From the NCBI RefSeq assembly GCF_016056295.1, contig NZ_JAECZB010000013.1:1-64000 (forward strand): a stretch of 64,000 bases of DNA, given 5' to 3'. Shown here piece after piece: positions 54,237-63,740 of this stretch (position 1 is its first letter; each line of letters opens with the position of its first letter). The translations under genes and the position numbers were made by a program. The stretch is from Atlanticothrix silvestris CENA357 (GTDB lineage: Bacteria > Cyanobacteriota > Cyanobacteriia > Cyanobacteriales > Nostocaceae). Under the pieces are notes generated by a model that searched no databases, was not told where the DNA came from, and saw only the letters and a list, made by a program, of their open reading frames with translations.

Positions 54237-54746
54237 ATGCAGCAAATTCAGGCAGAAATAGCAGCACTTAACTCTCAGATTCAAGTTCTCCGGCAAGAAC
54301 GTGCTGCTCTCAATATTAATAATGCAATATCTGGTGGGAATGATTCCCTTATAGCTACAGTTGAGGCTTACCGCCGTCAAGCCAGAGAAAATCCCCAATT
54401 ATCTGCGGAACTTAAGGGTATAGATGATGCGATCGCGGCTTTGGAAGTGCAGCTACATCATAAACAAACTGAATTAGCCTGTTGTCAAATCGAATCAAAA
54501 CAATTGACCCCACAACAGCAACTAGACGAAGCCAAAAGAGTAGCTCAGGTTCACGCTCAACGTATTAACCAACTTGCAGGAGAACTAGCAACAGAAATCC
54601 GCTTTCTCAAGGCATGTGCTGATCAACTAAGCCCCATGTATTGGCAGGTATACTACAAACCTTTCATTACTGGCTTTAAAACAATATCAGTTCCTTATGT
54701 ACGTTCAGATGGGGAAGTATGGTCAATTGTCAACAGGATTGTTTAA
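54237..54746 (+). CDS. Coiled-coil protein of unknown function
   Basis: A 169-residue protein nine bases after thrB, probably co-transcribed. It is almost all charged helix: IQAEIAALNSQIQVLRQERAALN, then DDAIAALEVQLHHKQTELACCQIESKQL and QQLDEAKRVAQVHAQRINQLAGELATEIRFLKACADQL. The C-terminal YYKPFITGFKTISVPYVRSDGEVWSIVNRIV may be a small globular tail. I do not recognise the family and give no function. Confidence 0.7.
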   Translation: MQQIQAEIAALNSQIQVLRQERAALNINNAISGGNDSLIATVEAYRRQARENPQLSAELKGIDDAIAALEVQLHHKQTELACCQIESKQLTPQQQLDEAKRVAQVHAQRINQLAGELATEIRFLKACADQLSPMYWQVYYKPFITGFKTISVPYVRSDGEVWSIVNRIV

Positions 54747-54799
54747 TGATTAGCCCTTTCAAGGTAAATCGTAAAATAAGATTGTTTTTTCTCAGCGCT

Positions 54800-54851
54800 C
54801 TCTGTGCCTCTGTGGTGTAAAAATAACTTATCTAACCGCAGAGGCGCAGAG
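54800..54851. repeat. CGCAGAGGCGCAGAG-type inverted repeat
   Basis: Arms CTCTGTGCCTCTGTGGT (54800-54816) and ACCGCAGAGGCGCAGAG (54835-54851) pair with a few G-T. Related direct sequence gcagaggcgcagaggcgcgg recurs at 56952-56971, downstream of the second ndhD. This is a familiar cyanobacterial interspersed repeat. Confidence 0.7.
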
Positions 54852-54963
54852 AACTCAGAGGCAAAAGCTAAAAAAGGGATTTTTTGACCGAAATTCCTAT
54901 CTATCCTGAAAAAGCTAGTCTGATAAATCAACACAAACTTGAGACATAAATATTAAATCTTGT

Positions 54964-54989
54964 AACGGTGGCGTGAGCCACCGTTTTTT
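54964..54989 (+). terminator. Rho-independent terminator
   Basis: A 9-bp perfect stem (AACGGTGGC / GCCACCGTT) with GTGA loop and six T. It ends the thrB-coiled-coil transcript before the second ndhD. Confidence 0.88.
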
Positions 54990-55202
54990 GTTGACGTTGC
55001 AAAAGTTTACATTTACAATGGAAGCGCCAAAATCTATAAGTATTTATTCTTATCAATCCTCGAAAATAGCATTTTTATGAGTGTATATTCCTTACCGAAG
55101 CTGAAAATTTAATCTTAATAGAGATAAATAACGTTTACAAAAGTACGAATTCCTTAATATAATGTAATCAAAAGAGAAAAAGCAAAACGATTGTCAGAAG
55201 TG

Positions 55203-56816
55203 ATGAATCCTACTCAATTTCCTTGGCTAACAGCCATAATCCTCTTGCCCTTGGTGGCTGCCTTAGCCATCCCCTTAATCCCAGATAAGGAAGGCAAAAC
55301 TGTCCGCTGGTATGGTCTGGGAGTTGCTTTTACAGATTTTGCATTGATGATTTATGCCTTCTGGCACAGTTACAACTTTCAAAGTTCAACATTCCAACTT
55401 GTAGAAAACTATTCTTGGATACCACAGTTGGGTTTGAACTGGTCTGTAGCAGTTGATGGTCTGTCGATGCCCTTAGTACTTCTGACAGGCTTAATTAATA
55501 CCCTCGCAATCTTCGCGGCTTGGAAAGTTACCAACAAGCCGCGATTATTTTATGGATTGATGCTGGCAATGTACAGCGCCCAGCTTGGTGTGTTTGTTGC
55601 CCAAGATTTGTTGCTATTCTTCTTGATGTGGGAAATCGAGTTAGTACCTGTGTACTTGCTAATCTCCATCTGGGGTGGGCCAAAACGCCGTTATGCAGCT
55701 ACTAAATTCATTATTTACACCGCCGCTGCATCTATATTTATCTTGATTGCGGGTTTTGCAATGGCATTCTCTGGAGATAATGTCACCTTCGACATGGCAA
55801 CTCTAGGAATGAAGGAATACCCAAAAGCTTTTGAACTTTTAGTTTATGCAGGTTTCTTGATTGCCTTCGGTGTGAAACTGCCGATTTTTCCTCTGCACAC
55901 TTGGCTACCTGATGCCCACGGTGAAGCATCTGCACCCGGTTCGATGATTTTGGCTGGTGTGTTATTGAAAATGGGTGGATATGCCCTGATTCGTTTCAAT
56001 GTGGAAATGTTACCCAATGCCCACGTTACCTTTGCTCCAGTGCTAGCAATTTTGGGTGTAGTGAACATTGTCTACGGTGCTTGTTGCGCCTTTGCTCAAA
56101 CAAACCTCAAACGACGCTTGGCTTACTCTTCAATTGCTCACATGGGGTTTGTGCTAATTGGTATTGCTTCCTATACAGAACTTGGTATTAGTGGTGCTGT
56201 TCTACAAATGGTTTCTCACGGCTTGATTGCCGCTAGCTTATTTTTCTTATCCGGCGTGACTTACGAACGCACCCACACTTTAATGATGGACAAAATGGGT
56301 GGCATGGCGAAGGTAATGCCCAGAACCTTTGCTCTGTTTACCGTTGGTTCAATGGCTTCTCTAGCTTTACCAGGAATGAGTGGCTTTGTGGGTGAGTTGA
56401 TGGTGTTCATCGGTATTGCCACCAGTGATGTTTACAGTTCCAGTTTTAAAGTTGTAGTTGTCCTGCTATCAGCAGTTGGCGTGATTCTGACTCCGATTTA
56501 CTTACTCTCCATGCTCCGCCAAGTATTCTACGGCAACCAAAGTGAAGAGTTACATCTGGATGCTGTAATAGCTGATGTTAAACCCCGCGAATTGTTTATC
56601 ACGGCTTGTTTGCTGCTGCCAATCATCGGTATCGGCTTCTATCCTAAATTGGCAACGCAGACTTATGATGTCAAGACAATAGAATTAGCAGCCCATGCTC
56701 GCCAAGTTCTACCAGTCGTCGCTCATCAACAGCCATCAAGTTTATACTCGCGCCTTGTGACAGCGCCAACACTGGCTTCTTCTGAGGTTGAAAGTTTAGT
56801 TAATATTTCAAAGTAA
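55203..56816 (+). CDS. ndhD: NAD(P)H-quinone oxidoreductase subunit 4, copy B
   Basis: A 537-residue NdhD/NuoM proton-pumping subunit, from ATG 55203 (TTG 55191 is possible). The conserved Glu is in [16 protein letters not shown] and the Lys in [49 protein letters not shown] is also typical. Compared with copy A it lacks the Cys-containing insertion and has a shorter acidic loop ([21 protein letters not shown]). A long AT-rich leader precedes it. Two ndhD copies about 4 kb apart, without ndhF, indicate a paralogous pair rather than an operon. Confidence 0.94.
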   Translation: MNPTQFPWLTAIILLPLVAALAIPLIPDKEGKTVRWYGLGVAFTDFALMIYAFWHSYNFQSSTFQLVENYSWIPQLGLNWSVAVDGLSMPLVLLTGLINTLAIFAAWKVTNKPRLFYGLMLAMYSAQLGVFVAQDLLLFFLMWEIELVPVYLLISIWGGPKRRYAATKFIIYTAAASIFILIAGFAMAFSGDNVTFDMATLGMKEYPKAFELLVYAGFLIAFGVKLPIFPLHTWLPDAHGEASAPGSMILAGVLLKMGGYALIRFNVEMLPNAHVTFAPVLAILGVVNIVYGACCAFAQTNLKRRLAYSSIAHMGFVLIGIASYTELGISGAVLQMVSHGLIAASLFFLSGVTYERTHTLMMDKMGGMAKVMPRTFALFTVGSMASLALPGMSGFVGELMVFIGIATSDVYSSSFKVVVVLLSAVGVILTPIYLLSMLRQVFYGNQSEELHLDAVIADVKPRELFITACLLLPIIGIGFYPKLATQTYDVKTIELAAHARQVLPVVAHQQPSSLYSRLVTAPTLASSEVESLVNISK

Positions 56817-57123
56817 AAATACTACCCAACTAGGGTGCTGCAATTAAATTCTAATATGAGGGGAATATAGGGGTGGTTACGGAACCACTCCTTAAATTTT
56901 TTTCACAAGATATTCTGGCGTTGCTGATTAGTGAGATGATTTTTGTCTCATGCAGAGGCGCAGAGGCGCGGAGAATAAAAGTTTGAGAGATTGAATTTTT
57001 AGCTTTCATCCTCATATTCAGATTCAGCAACGCCGATATTCTACATAGCAAAAAATATATAGATTAGGACATTTTGAGAGTGTAAATGTCAGGAACTCGA
57101 CGCAGCTTTACCTCCTGCTTCTG
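56817..57123. other. Intergenic region between convergent ndhD copy B and a glycosyltransferase
   Basis: About 307 bases holding the gcagaggcgcagaggcgcgg repeat fragment (56952-56971). No terminator of convincing form and no ORF was recognised. Confidence 0.4.
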
Positions 57124-58218
57124 CTACAGATAGCGGAATAAAACTTCAGCGGTGGTAAGTCCTGTTTTTTCCCAACTGAATTGATTTGCTCTTTTTATGC
57201 CTTGATTTGAAAGATGCGATCGCAATTCTAAATCTGTAGCAATCGTTTGCATGGCTTGGGTAATTTCTGCTGTGTTGTATGGGTTAATCAGCATAGTTGC
57301 ATCACCAGCTACTTCTGGTAAAGAGGAGAGATTCGAGGTGACGACGGGAGTTCCGCAAGCCATAGCTTCTAGAACTGGGAAACCAAAGCCTTCCCAAAGA
57401 CTAGGAAAGACAAGAGCGATCGCTTGATTGATAATTGTTGGTAATTTGCTGTAAGGCACATAATTAAGAAACTTGACTTGATTAGTTATGCCCAGTTCCT
57501 CAATTTGCGTCTGTAAAACCGGGGTATAACGCGGATCTGTGGGGCCTGCTAGCCATAGTTCATAGTCGCAGTCATTTGGTAGTGCTGCAAAGGCGGCGAT
57601 GACTCGCTGTAAGTTTTTGTAAGGATCGTGTCGTCCAATGTAGAGAAAATAGTTGCGGGTGGGGAGATTGAGAAACTGAAAGTGAGTGCGATCGTGTGCT
57701 AGGGGAATTGGGGTAATTTTGCTGGCGGGAATTTGGTAAAAGTCGATGATATCGTTAGCTGTAGCTTGGGAGTTACAGATGATGTGTTGAGCTTGTCTAA
57801 GAACTTGGGGAATGTAGTAGCGGTGGTAGGGTGTCAATGGTGAAAAGCGTTTCGGAAAGCGCAATGGTATTAAGTCGTGCGACATCACGACAAAGCGGCA
57901 GTTGCTATATAGGGGCGCTTCTGGGAGTGGGGAAAATAATAGCTGCGATCGCAACTTTTTATAGATTCGTGGTAATTTAAATTGCGTCCAGAGTAGGCGA
58001 TCGCTATGTCCTTTTGTACCATGAGCCGGAGTAAGATTATCTGGGACTAGATAGCAGTTAAATTCTGGGTAGTTTTGCGCTGTTAATAAAGTGGGAGAGA
58101 GAGACTTTAAATAAGGAAAAATATTTTTGGCATAGTTGCTGATGCCTGTTGGTTGAGATAAGAGAATGGATAAGTTAATAATTAATTGATTAGAGCCTAA
58201 GTTATCTAATACTTTCAT
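57124..58218 (-). CDS. Glycosyltransferase family 4
   Basis: A 364-residue GT-B glycosyltransferase. VMSHDLIPLRFPKRFSPLTPYHRYYIPQVLRQAQHIICNSQATANDI and the donor site ALVFPSLWEGFGFPVLEAMACGTPVVTSNLSSLPEVAGDA are of the WbaZ/mannosyltransferase-like GT4 type. YIGRHDPYKNLQRVIAAFAAL is the core. It overlaps the next gene by one base (TAATG), so they are co-translated. With gmd two genes up, a mannose- or deoxyhexose-containing glycan is likely; exact sugar unknown. Confidence 0.9.
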   Translation of the reverse strand: MKVLDNLGSNQLIINLSILLSQPTGISNYAKNIFPYLKSLSPTLLTAQNYPEFNCYLVPDNLTPAHGTKGHSDRLLWTQFKLPRIYKKLRSQLLFSPLPEAPLYSNCRFVVMSHDLIPLRFPKRFSPLTPYHRYYIPQVLRQAQHIICNSQATANDIIDFYQIPASKITPIPLAHDRTHFQFLNLPTRNYFLYIGRHDPYKNLQRVIAAFAALPNDCDYELWLAGPTDPRYTPVLQTQIEELGITNQVKFLNYVPYSKLPTIINQAIALVFPSLWEGFGFPVLEAMACGTPVVTSNLSSLPEVAGDATMLINPYNTAEITQAMQTIATDLELRSHLSNQGIKRANQFSWEKTGLTTAEVLFRYL

Positions 58219-59378
58219 TAAAACAGTGTTCTATAAGCTTTTAATGTTTCTTTTGCCGTTCTTTCCCAAGAAAATAATTTTGCTCTTTCTTTACCTTTAT
58301 TGATTAACTCTTGGCGTAATTGAGCATCACTAATTATTTTTAAGATAGCTTCAGCTAATTGCATTGGGTCATTGGGGTCGATTAGAATAGCCGCATCTCC
58401 TGTAACTTCTGGAATTGAGGAAGTATTAGCCGTGACAACTGGTGCGCCTAACGTCATTGCTTCTAGTACAGGCAAACCAAATCCTTCATAATAAGAAGGA
58501 TAGACGAAAACATCAGCTTTTGAGTAAAACAATGCTACTAATTCATTTGATAAGTAGTCCAAATGATGAATATGGTTTTTCCAAGGAGAATTATCAATAG
58601 CTGCGAATATTGGTTCATAATTCCATCCTTTCTTACCAATTAATACTAATTGATGCTCCAGCTTATACTTATTTTTTAAAAAATTAAATGCTTTAATTAT
58701 AGTAATAATATTTTTTCTTGGTTCTATCGTGCTAACAAACAGCAAATATTTTTGGGAAAAATTATATTCAACTTGCTTTTCTAGAGTTTGGATGTTTTCA
58801 CTAGATAAATAATTAGGATAGTAGCGACTAGCTAAAGGAGTTACATGAATTTTTTCTGGCTCTACTTGCAAATATTCGATAATATCTTTTTTAGAGCTTT
58901 CTGAAATGGTTAATACTAAATCTGTCCACTGTAAACAGTGCTTCACTCTTTTTGTATATGTTTTTACAACTGAGTCTATATAGTTAGGATATTTAATAAA
59001 AGTCAGATCATATATATTCATCACCTTAAAACTTTTACTACAGGGATAAACAGAGTAATTAGTCCCATGTAATATATCTGGAAATCCCAAATATTTTTCA
59101 AAATAAGATAAAGTGGGTTTGAAGGCTAAAGCTAATAATAAATCTGATATCCTTACAGGTAAAGGTAGTATATTCTGTTGAGAATACTGTTTTAGGTAAT
59201 TAGGAAAACTTAAGTCACCTTGTAACCACTTTTTTAAACCTGGTTGATAGACTATTCCTAACTGAAAATTTTCATCAGTTTGTAGTGCTGCTAGGGCAGA
59301 GATTAAATTAGCAACATAAAAGCCAACCCCACTTGGTTTTGCATCTATGGGGGTGGCATCAACTACAATTTTTAACAT
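58218..59378 (-). CDS. Glycosyltransferase family 4
   Basis: A 386-residue GT-B glycosyltransferase, a distant paralog of the downstream gene. The N-terminus is VVDATPIDAKPSGVGFYVANLISAL, the core FVSTIEPRKNIITIIKAF, and the donor site VFVYPSYYEGFGLPVLEAMTLGAPVVTANTSSIPEVTGDAAI. Ten bases after gmd. The middle (about 60-250) is AT-rich and less conserved. Likely adds a sugar to the same glycan. Confidence 0.9.
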   Translation of the reverse strand: MLKIVVDATPIDAKPSGVGFYVANLISALAALQTDENFQLGIVYQPGLKKWLQGDLSFPNYLKQYSQQNILPLPVRISDLLLALAFKPTLSYFEKYLGFPDILHGTNYSVYPCSKSFKVMNIYDLTFIKYPNYIDSVVKTYTKRVKHCLQWTDLVLTISESSKKDIIEYLQVEPEKIHVTPLASRYYPNYLSSENIQTLEKQVEYNFSQKYLLFVSTIEPRKNIITIIKAFNFLKNKYKLEHQLVLIGKKGWNYEPIFAAIDNSPWKNHIHHLDYLSNELVALFYSKADVFVYPSYYEGFGLPVLEAMTLGAPVVTANTSSIPEVTGDAAILIDPNDPMQLAEAILKIISDAQLRQELINKGKERAKLFSWERTAKETLKAYRTLF

Positions 59379-59387
59379 TAAGAATGT

Positions 59388-60362
59388 TTAAGCTCCACTG
59401 TTACTCAATTTTTTGAGGTCATAATCAACCATTAATTCAACCATTTGCTCAAAAGTATGTTGAGGTTGCCAGCCTAGTTGAGTTTTAATTTTATCAATAG
59501 AACCAACTAACTGCACTGGTTCGTCAGGGCGATAAAATGCTGGGTCAACTGAGACATAATCTTGCCAATTTAGACCAACACAGCTGAAAGCACACTCAAC
59601 TAATTCTCTTACTGAGTAAGTTTTACCACTAGCAATAATGTAGTCATCAGGCTTTTCTTGCTGCAACATCAGCCACATCCCATAAACAGCATCTTTGGCA
59701 TAACACCAATCACGACGGGCATCTAGGTTGCCTAATCTTAGTTCATTTGCCAGACCAAGTTTGATTTGGGCCGCTGCGTGAGTAATTTTACGAAATACAA
59801 ATTCTGTCCCGCGTCGGGGCGATTCGTGAGTGTAAGTAATACCGCAACAGCCGTAGAGGTTATATTTTTGCCGATAGTTGACAGTCATCCAGTGGGCATA
59901 AGCTTTAGCAACACCGTAGGGGTTACGGGGACGGAAAGCGGTACGTTCAGTTTGTGGTGATTCATCGGGTTGACCAAAGACTTCACTACTGGATGCTTGG
60001 TAAAATTTGGCATTTGGTTTACAGCGACGAATTGATTCTAAGAGACGAGAAACACCGAGGGCTGTATATTCAGCAGTTAGGGCTGGTTGAGTCCAAGAAA
60101 GGGGGACGTAGCTTTGAGAGGCAAGGTTATAAATTTCATCAGGTTGTGATTCTGTAATTACATCCATCAAGGAAGATTGATCCAGAAGATCACCTGATAG
60201 AATTTGAATATTGTCTGAAAGGTGAGTAATGCGTCCTAGATTGCTACTGCTAGAACGACGGACTAGGCCGAATACTTGGTAGCCTTTTGTTACAAGAAGT
60301 TCGGCAAGATAAGATCCGTCTTGTCCAGTTAAGCCAGTAATGAGGGCTTTTTTAGGTACCAT
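59388..60362 (-). CDS. gmd: GDP-mannose 4,6-dehydratase
   Basis: A 324-residue SDR enzyme making GDP-4-keto-6-deoxymannose, precursor of fucose, rhamnose-type and other deoxy sugars. The start ALITGLTGQDGSYLAELLVTKGYQVFGLVRRSSS is diagnostic. Active-site ASSSEVFGQ and NPYGVAKAYAHWMTVNYR (Tyr-x3-Lys), THESPRRGTEFVFRKI and NLDARRDWCYAKDAVYGMW support it. It is the first gene of a three-gene set with two GT4. Confidence 0.95.
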   Translation of the reverse strand: MVPKKALITGLTGQDGSYLAELLVTKGYQVFGLVRRSSSSNLGRITHLSDNIQILSGDLLDQSSLMDVITESQPDEIYNLASQSYVPLSWTQPALTAEYTALGVSRLLESIRRCKPNAKFYQASSSEVFGQPDESPQTERTAFRPRNPYGVAKAYAHWMTVNYRQKYNLYGCCGITYTHESPRRGTEFVFRKITHAAAQIKLGLANELRLGNLDARRDWCYAKDAVYGMWLMLQQEKPDDYIIASGKTYSVRELVECAFSCVGLNWQDYVSVDPAFYRPDEPVQLVGSIDKIKTQLGWQPQHTFEQMVELMVDYDLKKLSNSGA

Positions 60363-60398
60363 CTGCTATTAAATAATTAAAATTATGGAACTATTTAG

Positions 60399-60789
60399 TT
60401 ATAAGCTGGAAAAATAAGTTCGGTAATAATTAACATCTCTAGTTAAAAGCATCATATCCGCGATCGCAGCATGAGCGCCAATATAGAAGTCTGGTAAAGG
60501 CGATCGTTTAGTTCTACCTTTTTTGCGATATTGCATAAAACATTTTCCCGCCAAAAATGCTGCTTCCCAAGGTTAAGTATAAATGGTGAAAAAAATTTAA
60601 AGGTAAGATTGCTTCTAATTATTCTATCCTTTGAAATACAATTGAAACTTTGGCATAAATAATGTGATTAATGTTAAGTTTAGTTTGTTCAGCATATTCA
60701 GTTAATTTTTAGACTGACCAATCAAACCAATTTTCATCCTCTGTGACAATATCAAGAACGATGTTACTGTCAACCAGTATTTCTTTCAT
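60399..60789 (-). pseudogene. Decayed PIN-domain (VapC-type) toxin
   Basis: The frame begins ATG at 60789, just inside the antitoxin end, as MKEILVDSNIVLDIVTEDENWFDWSV and then meets TAA. In the same frame KLTEYAEQTK and HIIYAKVSIVFQRIE follow, then another TAA and LEAILPLNFF. After a frameshift, AAFLAGKCFMQYRKKGRTKRSPLPDFYIGAHAAIADMMLLTRDVNYYRTYF runs to TAA at 60399. Those are PIN-domain blocks with the acidic residues, so the gene is inactivated by two stops and at least one frameshift. Confidence 0.85.
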
Positions 60790-61016
60790 TTATCTTGTCT
60801 AGTGAGTGCCATTATTTCATCGGTAGTCATTTTTACTGTTGCTTTACCTCGCATTCTTTCTACTAGACTTTTTGCAGAATTAAACTTTACTTTAGCTTTT
60901 CTTAAGTAAACTGCGTCTCCAATGACTTCAAACTCTACTTCTGTGTTGGGTATAAGTCCTAATTTTTCTCGTATTTCTACGGGAATAGTTACTTGTCCTT
61001 TGGATGTAATTTTCAT
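60786..61016 (-). CDS. AbrB/VapB-type antitoxin
   Basis: A 76-residue SpoVT/AbrB-fold antitoxin: MKITSKGQVTIPVEIREKLGLIPNTEVEFEVIGDAVYLRKAK is the swapped-hairpin DNA-binding domain, and ERMRGKATVKMTTDEIMALTR the toxin-binding tail. Intact, overlapping the start of the decayed PIN toxin by four bases. It has lost its toxin and is now an orphan, perhaps only a DNA-binding relic or protection against a related toxin. Confidence 0.9.
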   Translation of the reverse strand: MKITSKGQVTIPVEIREKLGLIPNTEVEFEVIGDAVYLRKAKVKFNSAKSLVERMRGKATVKMTTDEIMALTRQDK

Positions 61017-61079
61017 CTTCTTGATGTTAAGTAAGGATTTTCTTGCTTTTCAGTATTACATAATTTCACTACTGAAAAA

Positions 61080-61175
61080 GGTCGTTAATTGGCTAAAATG
61101 TTTTCAGTTGCTCGTGGTATCATGTATGCAATCGCAGAATAAGTGCCAATATAAAATCAGGCAAATTAGAGTTTT
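61080..61175 (-). pseudogene. Second PIN-toxin 3' fragment
   Basis: On the minus strand the sequence reads SNLPDFILALILRLHT followed by stops, matching the SPLPDFYIGAHAA stretch of the VapC remnant 650 bp away. It is short and strongly decayed; the rest of 61017-61390 holds no gene. Confidence 0.5.
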
Positions 61176-61390
61176 TATCTCTATTTTTGTGACTATTATC
61201 TAGGCTATAAGATACCTAACATTCCCATAATAGACGACTATTTAAAACTAGATAATTTTAGGTCAAAATATAATATAATTTTGAGATTTTCTGAGCAATT
61301 TCTTCTGACATTTAACATTTCGGAGAAAATGACTACTGTTTAATTTGGCTTAAATTTAGATTATTGCTGATTTGGTAATTCACTTTTACT

Positions 61391-62716
61391 TTAATTAAAA
61401 CTAAATAATTTTAAAATTTTTCGCTGTATTCGTTTGAATAAGGTTTTGTTAGAAGATAAGCTGGTTGTTTGATATGCATTTTTGCGTTGTATTTCAAAAA
61501 ACACTCGTATAGATAAAAAGCGTGGATCTTCATTGTTCCATATACTACGAGCAGATGCGAATTTATTAGATTCAAAGTAAACAAAATTCAAACCTTGCTC
61601 ACAATGAAAACTTAATGTATTTTGCTGTCCATAATACAGTTCAACAGTTTTAAGTTCATTATTAAAATATATGTTAGAATTTACATGATCCAGATATGTA
61701 TCAATAACTAAAGAACATATATCATTTAAGTCTGCTTCAAATACAAGTACTCCTCTATCTTGATGAATCCAGCCATCAGGATACATGTTCAAAAAGGCAG
61801 ATTTCATTGTTGAAGAGAGCGATATTGATGCTGCTGTATAAGTAGTTGCGGAATATTCATCAACCTCTAGTTCTTTAATAGAAGCATCGTCTCGATATGT
61901 ACAATACAAGTCTTCAACATTATGACCTGTAAGCATCAAACCCATAAGTTGAGCATCGCTTGAAAGAGGTACAATACGTCCATCTTCTCTTCTAATCAAA
62001 TAAATTTTTGGATATAAAGATTTTAACTTTAAAAATAAATCTCTATGGTTTGCCTGAGAACAATTTTTTAATGTGTGTGGATTAAATTCAATAACTAAAT
62101 CTGGTTTAAAATTATTGATAACCTGCTCTGCGCCCTCTAGAAATAGAATTTCTGAACCTTCTATATCTACCTTTAGTAAATCAACCTTATCGATATCATT
62201 TTCCTGGAACCAATCATCAAACTTACGAACACTAGTACTTTTCTTGGTATAGGCTGATGTACCAGTTTTTAGTTCATTTGTAACTTTTGTTAAATTTTTT
62301 TCCAAGATTAATTGAGCATCAGCATAAGAATTGTCCACAGTTAATATCTCTGATACTCCATTAAAGTTGGCTAACGCCATATTATATGTATCAACGTTAT
62401 CAATATTATTCTGCTTAACGTTATGACAAAGATAATCAAAACTACTAGGAAAAGGTTCAAAAGCAAATACTTTACCTTTACTAGCAAGTTGTGCCATTAT
62501 AATAGAAATTACCCCTATATTTGCACCTATATCAAAACAGTAGTATTCTTCTAAAATCAGATTTTTAAATATATGTAAAATCCAAGGCTCATAAGTAGCA
62601 TTCCTTGACAGTATTTCTATATTTGAAACACTCGTGTCTTCTTTATATCCTGAAATAAGTATAGAATTACCATTAATGGTTAACGTTGCTTTCTCCATTT
62701 CTTTCATATTCTTCAT
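61391..62716 (-). CDS. FkbM-family methyltransferase
   Basis: A 441-residue protein. The Rossmann methyltransferase is at about residues 45-235: YCFDIGANIGVISIIMAQLASKGKVFAFEPFPSSFDYLCHNVKQNN (SAM binding) and KVDLLKVDIEGSEILFLEGAEQVI. FkbM enzymes O-methylate sugars or polyketides, often in exopolysaccharide clusters. The C-terminal 180 residues (about 260-441; for example GWIHQDRGVLVFEADLNDICSLVID) are an added region I do not recognise. AT-rich and 38 bp downstream of a GT2 gene on the same strand. Confidence 0.88.
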   Translation of the reverse strand: MKNMKEMEKATLTINGNSILISGYKEDTSVSNIEILSRNATYEPWILHIFKNLILEEYYCFDIGANIGVISIIMAQLASKGKVFAFEPFPSSFDYLCHNVKQNNIDNVDTYNMALANFNGVSEILTVDNSYADAQLILEKNLTKVTNELKTGTSAYTKKSTSVRKFDDWFQENDIDKVDLLKVDIEGSEILFLEGAEQVINNFKPDLVIEFNPHTLKNCSQANHRDLFLKLKSLYPKIYLIRREDGRIVPLSSDAQLMGLMLTGHNVEDLYCTYRDDASIKELEVDEYSATTYTAASISLSSTMKSAFLNMYPDGWIHQDRGVLVFEADLNDICSLVIDTYLDHVNSNIYFNNELKTVELYYGQQNTLSFHCEQGLNFVYFESNKFASARSIWNNEDPRFLSIRVFFEIQRKNAYQTTSLSSNKTLFKRIQRKILKLFSFN

Positions 62717-62753
62717 GTCCTAAATTATTTTTTAAAAGAATTCATACATTTAA

Positions 62754-63731
62754 TTAGTAATTCCGTTCTAATTTTATTTTCCAATTGACTAGCATACTTG
62801 TAACAATAAGACTAAGCTTAATAATTTTATGTAATAGCTTTTTGAACCTTGTTCTTATCAAAGTCTTTTCTTTAATGGGCAAAATTATCGGAAAGAGAAA
62901 TACGGAAACGAGAGTTGATATTTTTTTACCCCAAGGGCAGTACATTAAAACTATATAAAAGATTGGGAGAAAAAAGAAATTAGATTTTTTTCTAAAATAA
63001 ACAGCTATTAGAGCACTTAGATTAGTAACTCTTAGCTCAAAATTTTCGAGTGTGCAATCATTATATACAACAACAGAAACACTAGAATAAACTTTTATAC
63101 CTTTTTTTATGGCTCTCATTATTAACTCAGAATCAGAATGATAATGAGGTAAAAATAATTCATTATAAAGTCCAATACTTTCAAAAACTTGACGATTAAT
63201 CAAAACTCCGTTTCCAGCTAAAGCCTCTACTTCAATAATTTCTTTTTCTATAACATCATTAGGCAAATTATCAGACCACTTTAAGTTGTATGAAAGTTGT
63301 AGAATATGCCGCGTTCCCCATCGTGAATATGATCCCATAGACCAGACTAAGCCTGGTTGAATCATATAATCTATACGACTGCCTAATATAAGAGTATTAT
63401 GTTTTAGTGCTAATTCTACTAAATTAGTAACATAATCTGATTCAACATAAGAATCATCATTGATTGTTAAGATAAAATCCGATTTTTCCTCAAGTGCAAA
63501 CTTTACACCCCGATTAGTTGAACCTGTCCAATAATTGTCATCGTCAACATGAATGACAGTTACTCTAGGGAATCTACTTAAAATCTTATCTTGAGTTCCA
63601 TCAGTAGAATTAGCATCAACAATAATAATTTTTAGATTTGGATAAGTTTGCTTTGAAAAACACTCTAAAAATCTAAGAGTTTTATCATTTCTATTTCTGG
63701 TTGGTATAACTGCGCTAACTGTTGGATACAT
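62754..63731 (-). CDS. Glycosyltransferase family 2
   Basis: A 325-residue GT2 from ATG 63731. SAVIPTRNRNDKTLRFLECFSKQTYPNLKIIIVDANSTDGT is the nucleotide site, FILTINDDSYVESDYV holds the DxD-type metal site, and VEALAGNGVLINRQVFESIGLYNELFLPHYHSDSELIMRA is the acceptor part (H-SD). The C-terminus has hydrophobic segments (FFFLPIFYIVLMYCPWG, TLVSVFLFPIILPI), so it is membrane-associated. It resembles rhamnosyl- or galactofuranosyltransferase-like GT2; the sugar is not determined. Confidence 0.88.
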   Translation of the reverse strand: MYPTVSAVIPTRNRNDKTLRFLECFSKQTYPNLKIIIVDANSTDGTQDKILSRFPRVTVIHVDDDNYWTGSTNRGVKFALEEKSDFILTINDDSYVESDYVTNLVELALKHNTLILGSRIDYMIQPGLVWSMGSYSRWGTRHILQLSYNLKWSDNLPNDVIEKEIIEVEALAGNGVLINRQVFESIGLYNELFLPHYHSDSELIMRAIKKGIKVYSSVSVVVYNDCTLENFELRVTNLSALIAVYFRKKSNFFFLPIFYIVLMYCPWGKKISTLVSVFLFPIILPIKEKTLIRTRFKKLLHKIIKLSLIVTSMLVNWKIKLERNY

Positions 63732-63740
63732 AAGTAACAC

